From Ga0077536 sp943370145 (GTDB lineage Bacteria; Pseudomonadota; Gammaproteobacteria; Ga0077536), in contig CALRPY020000047.1 of the NCBI GenBank assembly GCA_943370145.1, forward strand, positions 1-33,635: 33,635 bases of DNA. The letters run 5' to 3'. The first letter of the stretch is position 1; the number at the start of each line of letters is the position of its first letter. Under the pieces are notes generated by a model. That model had not been told where the DNA came from and searched no databases. It saw nothing but the letters and a program-made list of their open reading frames with translations. Of the stretch, positions 8,751 to 17,593 are shown piece after piece. A program made the position numbers and the translations under genes.

Positions 8751-9490
8751 GCGGCAGTCCGATCGTGCTGGCGGTGGAGAATCTCACCGTGTCCTTCGAC
8801 GGCTTCAAGGCCGTCAACGACCTGAACCTCTATGTCGAGAAGAACGAGTTGCGGGTGGTCATCGGCCCGAACGGCGCCGGCAAGACCACGCTGCTCGATC
8901 TCATCTGCGGCCGCACCCGCGCCAGCGCGGGCAGCATCCGGTTCAAGGACCAGGAGCTGACGAAGATGCCGGAGTACGAGCGAGTGCGGCGCGGCGTCGG
9001 GCGCAAGTTCCAGAACCCTTCGATCTACGAAAGCCTGACGGTGTTCGAGAACCTCGAGGTGTCGTTCCCGCGCGGACGCTCGGTGTTCGGCAGCCTGTTC
9101 TTCCGCCGCGACGACGCGGTGAGGGCGCGGGTGTGCGAAGTCGCCGAACTCATCCATTTGGCCGACCGCCTCGACGACCAGGCCGAACGCCTCTCGCACG
9201 GCCAGAAGCAGTGGCTCGAGATAGGGATGCTGCTGATGCAGGAGCCGGAGTTGCTGATGCTCGACGAGCCCGTGGCCGGCATGAGTGTCAGCGAACGGGA
9301 GAAGACCGCCGAGCTGCTGACGCGCATCTCGGCCAATCGCTCGGTGGTCGTCATCGAGCACGACATGGAATTCGTCAAGCGGATCGCCCATCGCGTCACC
9401 GTGCTGCACCAGGGCCGGATGCTGGCCGAGGGGAGCATGGAGCACGTGCAGGCTGACCCGAAGGTCATCGAAGTCTACCTGGGCCACTGA
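8747..9490 (+). CDS. urtD: Amide/urea ABC transporter ATP-binding protein UrtD (first set)
   Basis: Cytoplasmic ATPase of 247 residues, LivG type. Walker A GPNGAGKT lies near residue 40, the signature is LSHGQKQWLEIGML (the HGQKQ variant is typical of UrtD rather than LivG), Walker B is LLMLDEPVAGM, and the switch histidine is in VVVIEHDMEF. It ends with the UrtD-type tail VIEVYLGH. It overlaps urtC by 4 bases and energises transport with UrtE. Confidence 0.95.
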   Translation: MSGSPIVLAVENLTVSFDGFKAVNDLNLYVEKNELRVVIGPNGAGKTTLLDLICGRTRASAGSIRFKDQELTKMPEYERVRRGVGRKFQNPSIYESLTVFENLEVSFPRGRSVFGSLFFRRDDAVRARVCEVAELIHLADRLDDQAERLSHGQKQWLEIGMLLMQEPELLMLDEPVAGMSVSEREKTAELLTRISANRSVVVIEHDMEFVKRIAHRVTVLHQGRMLAEGSMEHVQADPKVIEVYLGH

Positions 9491-9518
9491 AACGCCACCG
9501 CGCGAGGAGCACGCAGAC

Positions 9519-10205
9519 ATGCTGGAAGTGAAGGATTTTTCGGTGAGTTACGGCGAGAGCGAAGTCGTGCACCAGGTCGGGTTCAAGGCTGCGGAGGGCG
9601 AGATCGTCGCCATCATGGGCCGCAACGGCATGGGCAAGAGCACGCTGTTCAAGTCGCTGATCGGAATCCTGCCGTCCAAGGCGGGTTCGCTGAGGGTCGC
9701 GGGCCAGGAGCTCGCCGGCCTCCCCAGCCACCAGCGTGTGCACCGGGGGCTCGCCTATGTCCCGCAGGGCCGCATGGTGTTTCCGACGCTGACCGTGCTC
9801 GAGAACGTCATGACCGGGTTGCGCGATCGCCGGAGCACCGTGCCGGAGGAAATCTATTCGCTGTTCCCCGTGCTCGCCGACATGAAGCGGCGCAAGGCCG
9901 GCAACCTGTCCGGCGGCCAGCAGCAGCAGCTCGTGATTGCGCGCGCGCTGGTCACGAATCCGAAGGTGCTGCTGCTCGACGAACCGACGGAAGGAATCCA
10001 GCCCTCGATCATCAAGGACCTCGCCCGGCTGCTCGTCGAAATCAAGCGTCTGCGCGGGTTGACGATCGTCGTCTCCGAACAGGTGCTCAGCTTCGCACTC
10101 GACGTCGCCGACCGGCTGCTCGTGATCGACCGTGGCCGCATCGTCGACGAAGTCGCGCGCGAGCAGGCCGATGCCGCCGTGCTCGGACGTTATCTGTCGG
10201 TGTGA
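9519..10205 (+). CDS. urtE: Amide/urea ABC transporter ATP-binding protein UrtE (first set)
   Basis: Second ATPase of the transporter, LivF type, 228 residues. Walker A is GRNGMGKS, the signature LSGGQQQQLVIARAL, and Walker B LLLDEPTEGIQPSI; the GIQPS segment is typical of UrtE. The histidine usual in the switch loop is replaced: the sequence reads VVSEQVLSF, a Gln as commonly seen in LivF/UrtE proteins. GAGGAG lies upstream of the ATG. A small 6-base-pair hairpin (10206-10220) follows its stop, before formamidase. Confidence 0.95.
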   Translation: MLEVKDFSVSYGESEVVHQVGFKAAEGEIVAIMGRNGMGKSTLFKSLIGILPSKAGSLRVAGQELAGLPSHQRVHRGLAYVPQGRMVFPTLTVLENVMTGLRDRRSTVPEEIYSLFPVLADMKRRKAGNLSGGQQQQLVIARALVTNPKVLLLDEPTEGIQPSIIKDLARLLVEIKRLRGLTIVVSEQVLSFALDVADRLLVIDRGRIVDEVAREQADAAVLGRYLSV

Positions 10206-10268
10206 TGCGCGTGTCGCGCACAGCGCCGCCTTCCACCCGCCCCACAACCCTAGCCAGGAGTAAGTACC

Positions 10269-11495
10269 ATGCTCGAAACCCTGATCCAAGTTGATCCACG
10301 CCTTGCCCCGTCTGCCCAGGGCGGTGTGCTGCACAATCGTTGGCACCCCGATATCCCGATGGTCGCCATGGTCAAGCCGGGCGCCGCTTTTCGCGTCGAA
10401 TGCGTCGACTGGACTGGTGGGCAGATCGTCGACGACGACTCCGCGAACGACATTCGCGACGTCGACCTGACGAAGGTGCACTATCTCAGCGGACCGATCG
10501 GCGTCGAGGGCGCCGAACCGGGCGATCTGCTCGTCGTCAACATTCTCGATATCGGCACCTTGCCCTCGTCGGACTGGGGCTTCACCGGCATCTTCGCGCG
10601 CGAGAACGGCGGCGGCTTTCTCACCGAGCAGTTCCCCGACGCGCGCAAGGCGGTGTGGGATTTCCAGGGCATCTTCGCGCAGTCGCGTCACATTCCCGGC
10701 TGTCGCTTCGCCGGCATCATGCATCCCGGCCTAATCGGCTGCCTGCCTTCGCACGACCTGCTGAAGACCTGGAACGCGCGGGAAGCGGCGCTGGTCGCGA
10801 CCAATCCGGACCGCGTGCCGCCGCTCGCGGCGCTGCCGTTTGCCGACACCGCCCTGATGGGCGGGCTCTCCGGCAGCGCCGCGGCGGAGGCGGCCAGGTA
10901 CGGTGCGCGCACAGTGCCGCCGCGCGAGCACGGCGGCAACTGCGACATCAAGAACCTGTCGCGGGGCTCGCAGGTGTACTTCCCCGTTTACGTGAAGGGG
11001 GCGGGCCTGTCGATGGGCGACCTGCATTTCTCGCAGGGTGACGGCGAGATCACCTTCTGCGGCGCAATCGAAATGGCCGGCTGGATCGAGATCAGCGTCG
11101 ACATCATCAAGGGCGGCATCGCGAAGTACGGGGTCACCAATCCGATCTTCAAGCCCAGCCCGCTAGAGCCGCGCTACAACGACTACCTCATCTTCGAAGG
11201 CATCTCGGTCGACGAGTCCGGAACGCAGCATTACCTCGACGCGCACGTCGCCTACCGCCGCGCCTGTCTCAACGCCATCGAGTACCTGAAGAAGTTCGGT
11301 TACACGGGCGAACAGGCCTACGCGATCCTCGGTACGGCGCCGGTGGAGGGCCACATCAGCGGCATCGTCGACATTCCGAACGCCTGCGCGACCCTGTGGC
11401 TGCCGACCGGCATCTTCGACTTCGACATCCGCATCACGCCGGATGGGCCGACCCGCAAGGTGCCTGGCGGGGTCGACCTCGCCGTGACCGACTGA
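10269..11495 (+). CDS. fmdA: Formamidase
   Basis: Acetamidase/formamidase family enzyme of 408 residues, expected to hydrolyse formamide (and less well other short amides) to ammonia and formate in the cytoplasm. The sequence is full length and matches the FmdA type throughout: QVDPRLAPSAQ at the start, HNRWHPDIP, WTGGQI, GIFAREN, FAGIMHPGLIGCLPS, REHGGNCDIKNLSRGS, HFSQGDGEITFCGAIEM and the DIPNACATLWLP segment near the end. CAGGAG precedes the ATG. Its place directly behind an amide/urea transporter and before FmdB and a porin is the classic arrangement of an amide-utilisation locus. Confidence 0.95.
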   Translation: MLETLIQVDPRLAPSAQGGVLHNRWHPDIPMVAMVKPGAAFRVECVDWTGGQIVDDDSANDIRDVDLTKVHYLSGPIGVEGAEPGDLLVVNILDIGTLPSSDWGFTGIFARENGGGFLTEQFPDARKAVWDFQGIFAQSRHIPGCRFAGIMHPGLIGCLPSHDLLKTWNAREAALVATNPDRVPPLAALPFADTALMGGLSGSAAAEAARYGARTVPPREHGGNCDIKNLSRGSQVYFPVYVKGAGLSMGDLHFSQGDGEITFCGAIEMAGWIEISVDIIKGGIAKYGVTNPIFKPSPLEPRYNDYLIFEGISVDESGTQHYLDAHVAYRRACLNAIEYLKKFGYTGEQAYAILGTAPVEGHISGIVDIPNACATLWLPTGIFDFDIRITPDGPTRKVPGGVDLAVTD

Positions 11496-11511
11496 GCCCG
11501 ACACACGCGTA

Positions 11512-11538
11512 CGCGTGGCGCAGGGCCTGCGCCACGCG
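11512..11538 (+). other. Intercistronic palindrome between fmdA and fmdB
   Basis: A 27-base near-perfect palindrome with 13-base arms around a single central G. A realistic RNA stem would have about 11 pairs and a 5-base loop. No T-run follows. It resembles the other stem-loops in this locus and may protect the fmdA message or lower downstream expression. Confidence 0.6.
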
Positions 11539-11564
11539 GTGCCCGCCAACTGGAGTACACAGTG

Positions 11565-11870
11565 ATGCCCCTCTACGACTACCACTGCGATTGCGGGAAT
11601 TCCCTGCAGCTCATGCGCCCGATCGCGGCGCGCGACGACGCGGTTGACTGCGAACGCTGCGGCGGCAGCGCCGCGCGCGCGATAGCCGCGCCGCGTCTTG
11701 CCGTGCTGACGGCCAACAACCGTCGCGCCCACGAGCGCAACGAGCGAAGCGCGCACGAGCCGCGCCGCCATTCGCGTCAGCCCCCCGCCGAGCCGGTGGC
11801 GTCGCGCAAGCACGCGGCCGCTTGCGGCCATGCCCACGCCCAGAGCAGGCCCTGGATGCTCGGGCACTGA
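11565..11870 (+). CDS. fmdB: FmdB-family zinc-ribbon protein
   Basis: Small protein of 101 residues. It begins MPLYDYHC, the family's usual start, and carries a zinc ribbon made by Cys8, Cys10, Cys29 and Cys32. The rest is Arg/His/Ala-rich and probably disordered, ending in a His-containing tail. A GTG at 11562 is adjacent, but the ATG at 11565 fits the family and lies 9 bases after GGAG. FmdB was proposed as a regulator of amide utilisation; the family is widespread and its molecular role is not settled. Confidence 0.88.
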   Translation: MPLYDYHCDCGNSLQLMRPIAARDDAVDCERCGGSAARAIAAPRLAVLTANNRRAHERNERSAHEPRRHSRQPPAEPVASRKHAAACGHAHAQSRPWMLGH

Positions 11871-12211
11871 CATAGCGGACCCGCTGCGGGTCTACGCGAA
11901 CGTGCGAGGTGCTGACGGCACCCGCACTGCGTCCGGGCGCCGGACCTCGGACGGGGCTCCCGTGCGCGGCTGCCGCGCACCAATTGCATGCATCCCGGCG
12001 GGCGATGCCTGGCTTCAATCCCGATCGTCCTGAGTTTGTGCATGCGCAGCATCAAAGGCCTTCCAATGGTGCGGAAATGGGCCGCGCCGTCCGCAAAAAT
12101 TTTCTAAGCAATTGTTTAAAAGAGAAAAGGAGACTTGGTATGAAACTCGCAAATGTACGGACTGCCCGGACAGGCGCTTTCCGATACTCGAAAAAAATTG
12201 AGGAGATATTG
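11871..12211 (+). other. Leader region of the porin gene
   Basis: This 341-base stretch holds a small dyad right after the fmdB stop (11878-11892, 5-base-pair arms), the shared motif AAATTTTCTA (12097-12106), and from about 12095 a marked drop in GC. An ATG at 12140 with AGGAG at 12128-12132 opens a 24-codon in-frame extension of the porin. I found no sigma-54 or clear sigma-70 promoter, though a promoter here is likely. Confidence 0.6.
12097..12106. promoter_or_regulatory. AT-rich motif shared with the first urtA leader
   Basis: Second copy of AAATTTTCTA (first at 5147-5156), set in an AT-rich patch before the porin ribosome sites. The similar distance to the start codon (105 versus 109 bases) supports a shared regulatory role, which remains speculative. 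Confidence 0.25.
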
Positions 12212-13414
12212 ATGACTCAGTGGAAGCGGCCACTCGCGGCATTGTGTACAGCGACCGTCATGCTGGCTGCGGCCTCGGCCCAGGCCGGCGGCAAGATCGC
12301 GATCGACGACACCAAATGGATCAGCATCGGCGCCGGCGCGCGCGCCTCGTTCAGCGCGATCGAGGAAGCCGCGCCGAACGCGGACGACTGGTCTTCCGAT
12401 TTCAACGCTGACAGCGCCCGTATCTACGTCAACGGGCAGATACACAAGAACATCAAGTTCGAACTGAACACGGAGTGCGTGTTCTGCGGCAACAGCGCGC
12501 TCGAGGAATTCGTGCTGCTGGATGCGATCGCGAAGTTCGAGTTCACGCCAGAGTTCAACATCTGGGCGGGCCGGCTGCTCGTGCCGGCCGAGCGCCAGGA
12601 ACTGAACGGTCCGTATTACTCGACCACTTACGACGCCTACAAGACGCCATTCTATTCGTCCGACTTCAGCGTCGATTTCGGTTCGGGTGGCGCAGGTGTC
12701 TACGCGCGCGACCACGGCGTGAACGTGTGGGGCAACGTGGGTCCCGAGGGCCGCATGCAGTACGTGTTCGGCGTCTTCAATGGCCTCGAATCGGCGGCCG
12801 GCTTCGGCCCGAACCAGGATGACTCGCTGCTCTACGCCGGTCGCATCGCCTACAACTTCCTGAACGTCGAGAAGAACCCCGGCTACTACACGAGCGGCAC
12901 CTACTACGGCACCGCCGGCGACATTTTCACGCTCGCGGCTGCCGTGCAGTACCAGGCCGACGGTGTGGGTTCATTCGCAAATGCGGGCGATTTCCGCGGC
13001 GTCAGCGCCGACGCGATCTACGAGACCGTGCTCGCGAACAAGGGCGTCGTGACCTTCAACGGCGAGTACAAGAACTACGACGCCGACTTCGACGTCGCGG
13101 CCTTCGCCGATCCCGACTGCTTCTGCATGTTCGACGGCGATTCGTATTCACTGGTCGGCCTGTACATGTTCCCCCAGCAGGTGGGCATCGGCAAATTCCA
13201 GCCCTACGTGCGCTACACCGACGTCATGCCCGACGAAAGCGCGGACCGCGACGAAATCGAAGGCGGCGTGAACTACGTCATCGACGGGCACAACGCCCGG
13301 GTCTCCCTGTTCTACCAGTACGGCGACATCGCGACGAAGGGCCTGAACTACGCGCCGGGCGCGGCCGGCGAGGAAGTCAGCGCCATCAAGCTCGCGGTCC
13401 AGATCCAGATCTGA
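12212..13414 (+). CDS. Outer-membrane porin (phosphate-selective porin O/P type), FmdC-like by context
   Basis: Beta-barrel outer-membrane protein of 400 residues. It has a signal peptide ending near ASAQA, alternating hydrophobic/aromatic strands throughout and the segment YNGPYYSTTYDAYK-like region after AGRLLVPAERQEL that resembles porins of the O/P family. It ends KLAVQIQI; the last residue is not Phe, as is more usual for barrels. Two cysteine pairs (ECVFC near residue 90, DCFCM near 305) are unusual for a porin. The start at ATG 12212 has AGGAG 6 bases upstream and gives a normal signal peptide; an upstream in-frame ATG at 12140 also has a good ribosome site. By position it is the amide/urea channel, comparable to FmdC of amide-utilisation loci. 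Confidence 0.85.
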   Translation: MTQWKRPLAALCTATVMLAAASAQAGGKIAIDDTKWISIGAGARASFSAIEEAAPNADDWSSDFNADSARIYVNGQIHKNIKFELNTECVFCGNSALEEFVLLDAIAKFEFTPEFNIWAGRLLVPAERQELNGPYYSTTYDAYKTPFYSSDFSVDFGSGGAGVYARDHGVNVWGNVGPEGRMQYVFGVFNGLESAAGFGPNQDDSLLYAGRIAYNFLNVEKNPGYYTSGTYYGTAGDIFTLAAAVQYQADGVGSFANAGDFRGVSADAIYETVLANKGVVTFNGEYKNYDADFDVAAFADPDCFCMFDGDSYSLVGLYMFPQQVGIGKFQPYVRYTDVMPDESADRDEIEGGVNYVIDGHNARVSLFYQYGDIATKGLNYAPGAAGEEVSAIKLAVQIQI

Positions 13415-13420
13415 TGCGGC

Positions 13421-13446
13421 GCCGGCGGGCCCGCGGGCCCGCCGGC
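13421..13446 (+). other. Perfect 26-base palindrome between porin and second urtA
   Basis: Fully self-complementary, all G and C, able to form a stem of about 11 pairs with a 4-base loop. It starts 6 bases after the porin stop codon. Without a T-run it is a weak terminator at best; attenuation or 3'-end protection of the porin message is more likely. Confidence 0.7.
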
Positions 13447-13481
13447 CAAAGACAAAACCAGAAAGCAGGGAATACACGAAT

Positions 13482-14780
13482 ATGAAGCAGAAACTGTTCA
13501 AGGCACGCACGCTGTGCGCCAGCTTGGTCGCCGCCTTGGTGGTGTCGGTAGCGCCTGTCCGGGCCGAAGACACCATCAAGGTCGGCGTCCTCCACTCGCT
13601 GTCCGGCACGATGGCGATCAGCGAGACCACGCTGAAGGACACGATGCTGATGCTGATCGACGAGCAGAACAAGAAGGGCGGCCTGCTCGGCAAGAAGCTC
13701 GAAGCCGTCGTCGTCGACCCGGCGTCCAACTGGCCGCTGTTCGCCGAGAAGGCACGCGAGCTGCTCGCCAAGGACCAGGTCGCCGCCGTCTTCGGTTGCT
13801 GGACCTCGGTGTCTCGCAAGTCCGTGCTGCCGGTGTTCGAGGAGCTGAACGGCCTCCTGTTTTATCCAGTGCAGTACGAGGGCGAGGAATCGTCCAGGAA
13901 CGTGTTCTATACGGGCGCCGCACCGAACCAGCAGGCGATTCCCGCGGTGGACTACCTGATGAACGACCTCGAGGTCAAACGCTGGGTGCTGGCAGGCACC
14001 GACTACGTCTATCCGCGCACGACCAACAAGATTCTCGAGGCCTACCTGAAGGCCAAGGGCGTCGCGGCGGAAGACATCATGATCAACTACACGCCCTTCG
14101 GCCATGCGGACTGGCAGAGCATCGTCGCCGACATCAAGAAATTCGGCTCGGCCGGCAAGAAGACCGCTGTCGTCTCCACGATCAACGGCGACGCGAACGT
14201 GCCGTTCTACAAGGAACTGGGCAACCAGGGCGTGTCCGCCGCGGACATCCCGGTCGTCGCGTTCTCGGTCGGCGAGGAAGAGCTGTCCGGCATCGACACG
14301 AAGCCACTGGTCGGCCACCTCGCCGCCTGGAACTACTTCATGAGCGTCGATGCACCGGTCAATGCCGGGTTCATCAAGTCGTGGAAGACGTTTATCAAGA
14401 ACGACAAGCGCGTCACCAACGACCCGATGGAAGCGCACTACATCGGCTTCAACATGTGGGTCAAGGCGGTCGAGGCGGCGGGAACCACGGATCCGGCCGC
14501 GGTGCAGAAGGCCATCATCGGCGTCGAAGCCCCGAACCTCTCGGGCGGCACCTCGAAGATGCTGCCCAATCACCACATCACCAAGCCGGTGCTGATCGGT
14601 GAAATCCAGGAGGACGGCCAGTTTGAAACCGTGTGGCAGACGGAAGGACTGGTGCCTGGCGACGCGTGGTCCGACTTCCTGCCGGAAAGCAAGATCATCG
14701 AGGCCGACTGGACCGAGGCGCTGAATTGCGGCAACTACAACACCGTAACCAAGAAGTGCTCGGGACAGAACTACGAGTAG
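13482..14780 (+). CDS. urtA: Urea ABC transporter substrate-binding protein (second set)
   Basis: Periplasmic urea receptor of 432 residues. A signal peptide ends near APVRAED; the mature protein starts IKVGVLHSLSGTMAISE, with FGCWTSVSRKSVLPVF, FYPVQYEGEESS and TDYVYPRTTNKILEAYL, all characteristic of canonical UrtA. It ends with a cysteine pair segment (NCGNYNTVTKKCSGQNYE), which could form a disulfide. AGGGA precedes the ATG. It leads the second transporter, whose genes continue directly into the urease cluster, so urea is the likely ligand. Confidence 0.95.
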   Translation: MKQKLFKARTLCASLVAALVVSVAPVRAEDTIKVGVLHSLSGTMAISETTLKDTMLMLIDEQNKKGGLLGKKLEAVVVDPASNWPLFAEKARELLAKDQVAAVFGCWTSVSRKSVLPVFEELNGLLFYPVQYEGEESSRNVFYTGAAPNQQAIPAVDYLMNDLEVKRWVLAGTDYVYPRTTNKILEAYLKAKGVAAEDIMINYTPFGHADWQSIVADIKKFGSAGKKTAVVSTINGDANVPFYKELGNQGVSAADIPVVAFSVGEEELSGIDTKPLVGHLAAWNYFMSVDAPVNAGFIKSWKTFIKNDKRVTNDPMEAHYIGFNMWVKAVEAAGTTDPAAVQKAIIGVEAPNLSGGTSKMLPNHHITKPVLIGEIQEDGQFETVWQTEGLVPGDAWSDFLPESKIIEADWTEALNCGNYNTVTKKCSGQNYE

Positions 14781-14832
14781 CCTGCATCTGAAGGGCGCCG
14801 CGCCCTGAGGGGCAACCCACCCGTGCCGTCGT

Positions 14833-14856
14833 GGCCGAAGTCAGACGCCTTCGGCC
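14833..14856 (+). other. Intercistronic stem-loop after second urtA
   Basis: An 8-base-pair stem (14833-14840 with 14849-14856) closes an 8-base loop between the binding-protein and permease genes, in the same position as the stem-loop of the first transporter although the sequences are unrelated. Confidence 0.55.
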
Positions 14857-14915
14857 GCGGCGGCCACGGATTCCATGAAGAAGCGCGGGGCCTGCCCCCG
14901 CAGCGAGTGAGCAAC

Positions 14916-16520
14916 ATGCGTCTGCTGTGCCTGTGGCTGCTGTTTCTGACGATCGGTAGCGCCGACGCCAGTCCGCTCGGCGACGGCCTCGAAAAGCTGA
15001 AGGGCGCCAATTTCAAGCTCAAGGCGGCGGCTGTCGACACGATTGCCGACAGTGCCGACCCGCGCGCGGGCGAGGTGTTGCAGAGCCTGCTCGACGGCCG
15101 GCTTTACGCGCGACGAAGCGATGGCCGCGTCGTCATCGTGACCGACTCCACCGCATCGCCCCGTCTCCTCGATGCGACGAGCGGCGAAGCGCTGGGCTCA
15201 GCGCCGAAATCCGAACTGAAGAAGATTGCGATCAACAACCAGATGCGTCTCACCCTGCGGGCCGCCATGGCGCGCCTCGACCTGCGCCATCCGGACCGGG
15301 CGACGCGGCTGGCCGCGGTGACTGCGCTGGCGGCCGCGCCGTCCGAAGCCGTCAGGGCGACCCTGAGCAGGATGCTGCCCGCGGAGCAGGACGCAGCGGT
15401 GCGCGAAGCCATGACCGTGGTTCTCGGCCTCGTCGATCTCGCGGCGCCGACGGCAGCAGCGCGCCTGGCGGCGATCGAGTCTGTGCGCGGCAGCATGCTG
15501 GGCGAGGTGCGCAACCGGCTTGCGACTCTCCTGGAATCCGCGGCCGACGGCAGCCCGCGCGAACCCGATGCCAGCGTGCGGATGGCCGCCGCCGCGGTCA
15601 TCCGTGACATCGATGCGGCGCGCGCCCGCTACGAATTCATCGAAACCCTGTTCTTCGGCCTGAGCCTCGGTTTCGTGCTCGTCCTCGCCGCGACCGGTCT
15701 TGCGATTACCTTCGGCGTGATGGGGGTGATCAACATGGCGCACGGCGAACTGATGATGCTCGGCGCCTACACGGTCTATGTCGTGCAGCAGTTGATGCCG
15801 AATCATCTCGAATGGTCCATGGCGGTCGCAATCCCGGCGGCCTTCCTCGTGGCCGCTGCGGTCGGCATCGGCATCGAACGCGGCGTCGTGCGCTTTCTCT
15901 ACGGCCGTCCACTCGAGACCCTGCTCGCCACCTTCGGCATCAGCCTGTTCCTCCAGCAGACCGTGCGCAGCATATTCTCGCCGCTGAACCGCGCGGTCTC
16001 GACGCCCGAGTGGATGAGTGGACAGATCGTGCTCGGCGAAGCGCTCGCGCTTACCGCCAATCGCGTTTACATCATCGTCTTCAGCGTGCTGGTCTTCGCG
16101 GCACTGCTCGCGCTGTTGCGCTACACGCCGCTCGGCCTCCAGGTCCGTGCCGTCGCACAGAACCGTTCGATGGCGCGCGCCATGGGGGTGCGCGCCGGCT
16201 GGATCGACGCGATGACCTTCGGCCTCGGGTCTGGCGTCGCCGGCCTGGCCGGCGTCGCACTGTCGCAGCTGACGAACGTCGGTCCGAATCTCGGCCAAGC
16301 CTACATCATCGATTCCTTCATGGTCGTCGTGTTCGGTGGCGTCGGCAACCTGTGGGGCACGCTGGTCGCCGGCCTCGGCCTCGGCGTCGCGAACAAGTTC
16401 CTCGAACCCTATGCCGGCGCGGTGCTCGCCAAGATCCTGGTGCTGGTGTTCATCATCCTGTTCATCCAGAAACGGCCGCGCGGACTGTTCCCGCAGCGCG
16501 GCAGATCGGCGGAAGCGTGA
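14916..16520 (+). CDS. urtB: Urea ABC transporter permease UrtB (second set, long form)
   Basis: Inner-membrane permease of 534 residues. A signal-like N-terminal segment (MRLLCLWLLFLTIGSADA) is followed by about 225 mostly helical, Ala/Arg-rich residues with HEAT-like character and predicted to be periplasmic; the LivH-type permease domain begins near residue 245 and carries FGVMGVINMAHGELMMLGAY. This long architecture is the normal one for UrtB. I chose ATG 14916 because it starts a proper signal segment; a GTG at 14907 is an in-frame alternative, and neither has a strong ribosome site. The stop overlaps the urtC start. Confidence 0.93.
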   Translation: MRLLCLWLLFLTIGSADASPLGDGLEKLKGANFKLKAAAVDTIADSADPRAGEVLQSLLDGRLYARRSDGRVVIVTDSTASPRLLDATSGEALGSAPKSELKKIAINNQMRLTLRAAMARLDLRHPDRATRLAAVTALAAAPSEAVRATLSRMLPAEQDAAVREAMTVVLGLVDLAAPTAAARLAAIESVRGSMLGEVRNRLATLLESAADGSPREPDASVRMAAAAVIRDIDAARARYEFIETLFFGLSLGFVLVLAATGLAITFGVMGVINMAHGELMMLGAYTVYVVQQLMPNHLEWSMAVAIPAAFLVAAAVGIGIERGVVRFLYGRPLETLLATFGISLFLQQTVRSIFSPLNRAVSTPEWMSGQIVLGEALALTANRVYIIVFSVLVFAALLALLRYTPLGLQVRAVAQNRSMARAMGVRAGWIDAMTFGLGSGVAGLAGVALSQLTNVGPNLGQAYIIDSFMVVVFGGVGNLWGTLVAGLGLGVANKFLEPYAGAVLAKILVLVFIILFIQKRPRGLFPQRGRSAEA

Positions 16521-17593
16521 GCGCCTTGCCGGGCCGTCGCGCCGACATTGTCGTCTGTGGCGCGCTGCTGCTCGCCGCGCTCCTCGTGCCGCTGCTGAAC
16601 CTCGCGGTACCGGCGGGATCGGCGCTGCACCTGTCGACCTATACGGTCACGCTGGTCGGCAAGTACCTGTGTTATGCGCTGCTCGCGCTCGCGGTCGATC
16701 TCGTGTGGGGCTACTGCGGGATCCTGAGCCTGGGCCACGGCGCCTTCTTCGCGCTGGGCGGTTACGCGATGGGCATGCACCTGATGCGCCAGATCGGGGA
16801 CCGCGGCGTCTACGGCAATGCGGAGCTCCCGGACTTCATGGTGTTCCTGAACTGGCAGGAACTGCCGTGGTACTGGCAGGGTTTCGAGCATTTCGGCTGG
16901 GCCTTGCTGATGATCCTGCTCGTGCCGGGCGCCCTCGCGTTCGTCTTCGGCTGGTTCGCGTTTCGATCGCGGGTGACCGGCGTCTACCTGAGCATCATCA
17001 CGCAGGCCCTTACCTATGCGCTGATGCTCGCCTTTTTCCGTAACGAGATGGGCTTCGGCGGCAACAACGGGCTGACCGACTTCAAGGACTTCCTCGGCTT
17101 CGACCTCAAGTCGGACATCGTGCGCTGCGCGCTGTTCGCGGCCTCGGCGCTCGCATTGCTGGCAGGCTACCTGCTGTGCAGGGCCGTGGTCAGCTCCAAG
17201 CTCGGGCGGGTGGTCGTCGCGATCCGGGACGCCGAGGACCGTGCGCGCTTCATCGGCTATCGCGTGGAGCATTTCAAGCTGTGGGTCTTCACGCTCTCGG
17301 CGGTGCTCGCGGGCCTCGCCGGCGCGCTGTACGTGCCACAGGTCGGGATCATCAATCCCGGGGAATTCTCGCCACTGAACTCGATCGAACTCGTCATCTG
17401 GGTGGCGGTGGGCGGTCGCGGCACCCTGTACGGGGCAATCGTCGGAGCCGTGGCGGTCAATTTCGCGAAGACGTATTTCACCGGCGCACTGCCCGAGTTG
17501 TGGCTGTTCATGTTGGGGGCGCTGTTCGTGCTGGTCACCCTGCTGCTGCCACGCGGCCTCGTCGGGTTGCTGCGCCGGAAGGAGGCTGCATGA
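16517..17593 (+). CDS. urtC: Urea ABC transporter permease UrtC (second set)
   Basis: LivM-type permease of 358 residues with about ten hydrophobic segments. The signature DLVWGYCGILSLGHGAFFAL is present, as is the coupling loop VVAIRDAEDRARFIGYRV. The start is GTG 16517 overlapping the urtB stop (GTGA), and no ATG precedes the conserved region in frame. Its own stop overlaps urtD (ATGA). The tight overlaps show that these genes are translated together. Confidence 0.93.
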   Translation: MSALPGRRADIVVCGALLLAALLVPLLNLAVPAGSALHLSTYTVTLVGKYLCYALLALAVDLVWGYCGILSLGHGAFFALGGYAMGMHLMRQIGDRGVYGNAELPDFMVFLNWQELPWYWQGFEHFGWALLMILLVPGALAFVFGWFAFRSRVTGVYLSIITQALTYALMLAFFRNEMGFGGNNGLTDFKDFLGFDLKSDIVRCALFAASALALLAGYLLCRAVVSSKLGRVVVAIRDAEDRARFIGYRVEHFKLWVFTLSAVLAGLAGALYVPQVGIINPGEFSPLNSIELVIWVAVGGRGTLYGAIVGAVAVNFAKTYFTGALPELWLFMLGALFVLVTLLLPRGLVGLLRRKEAA

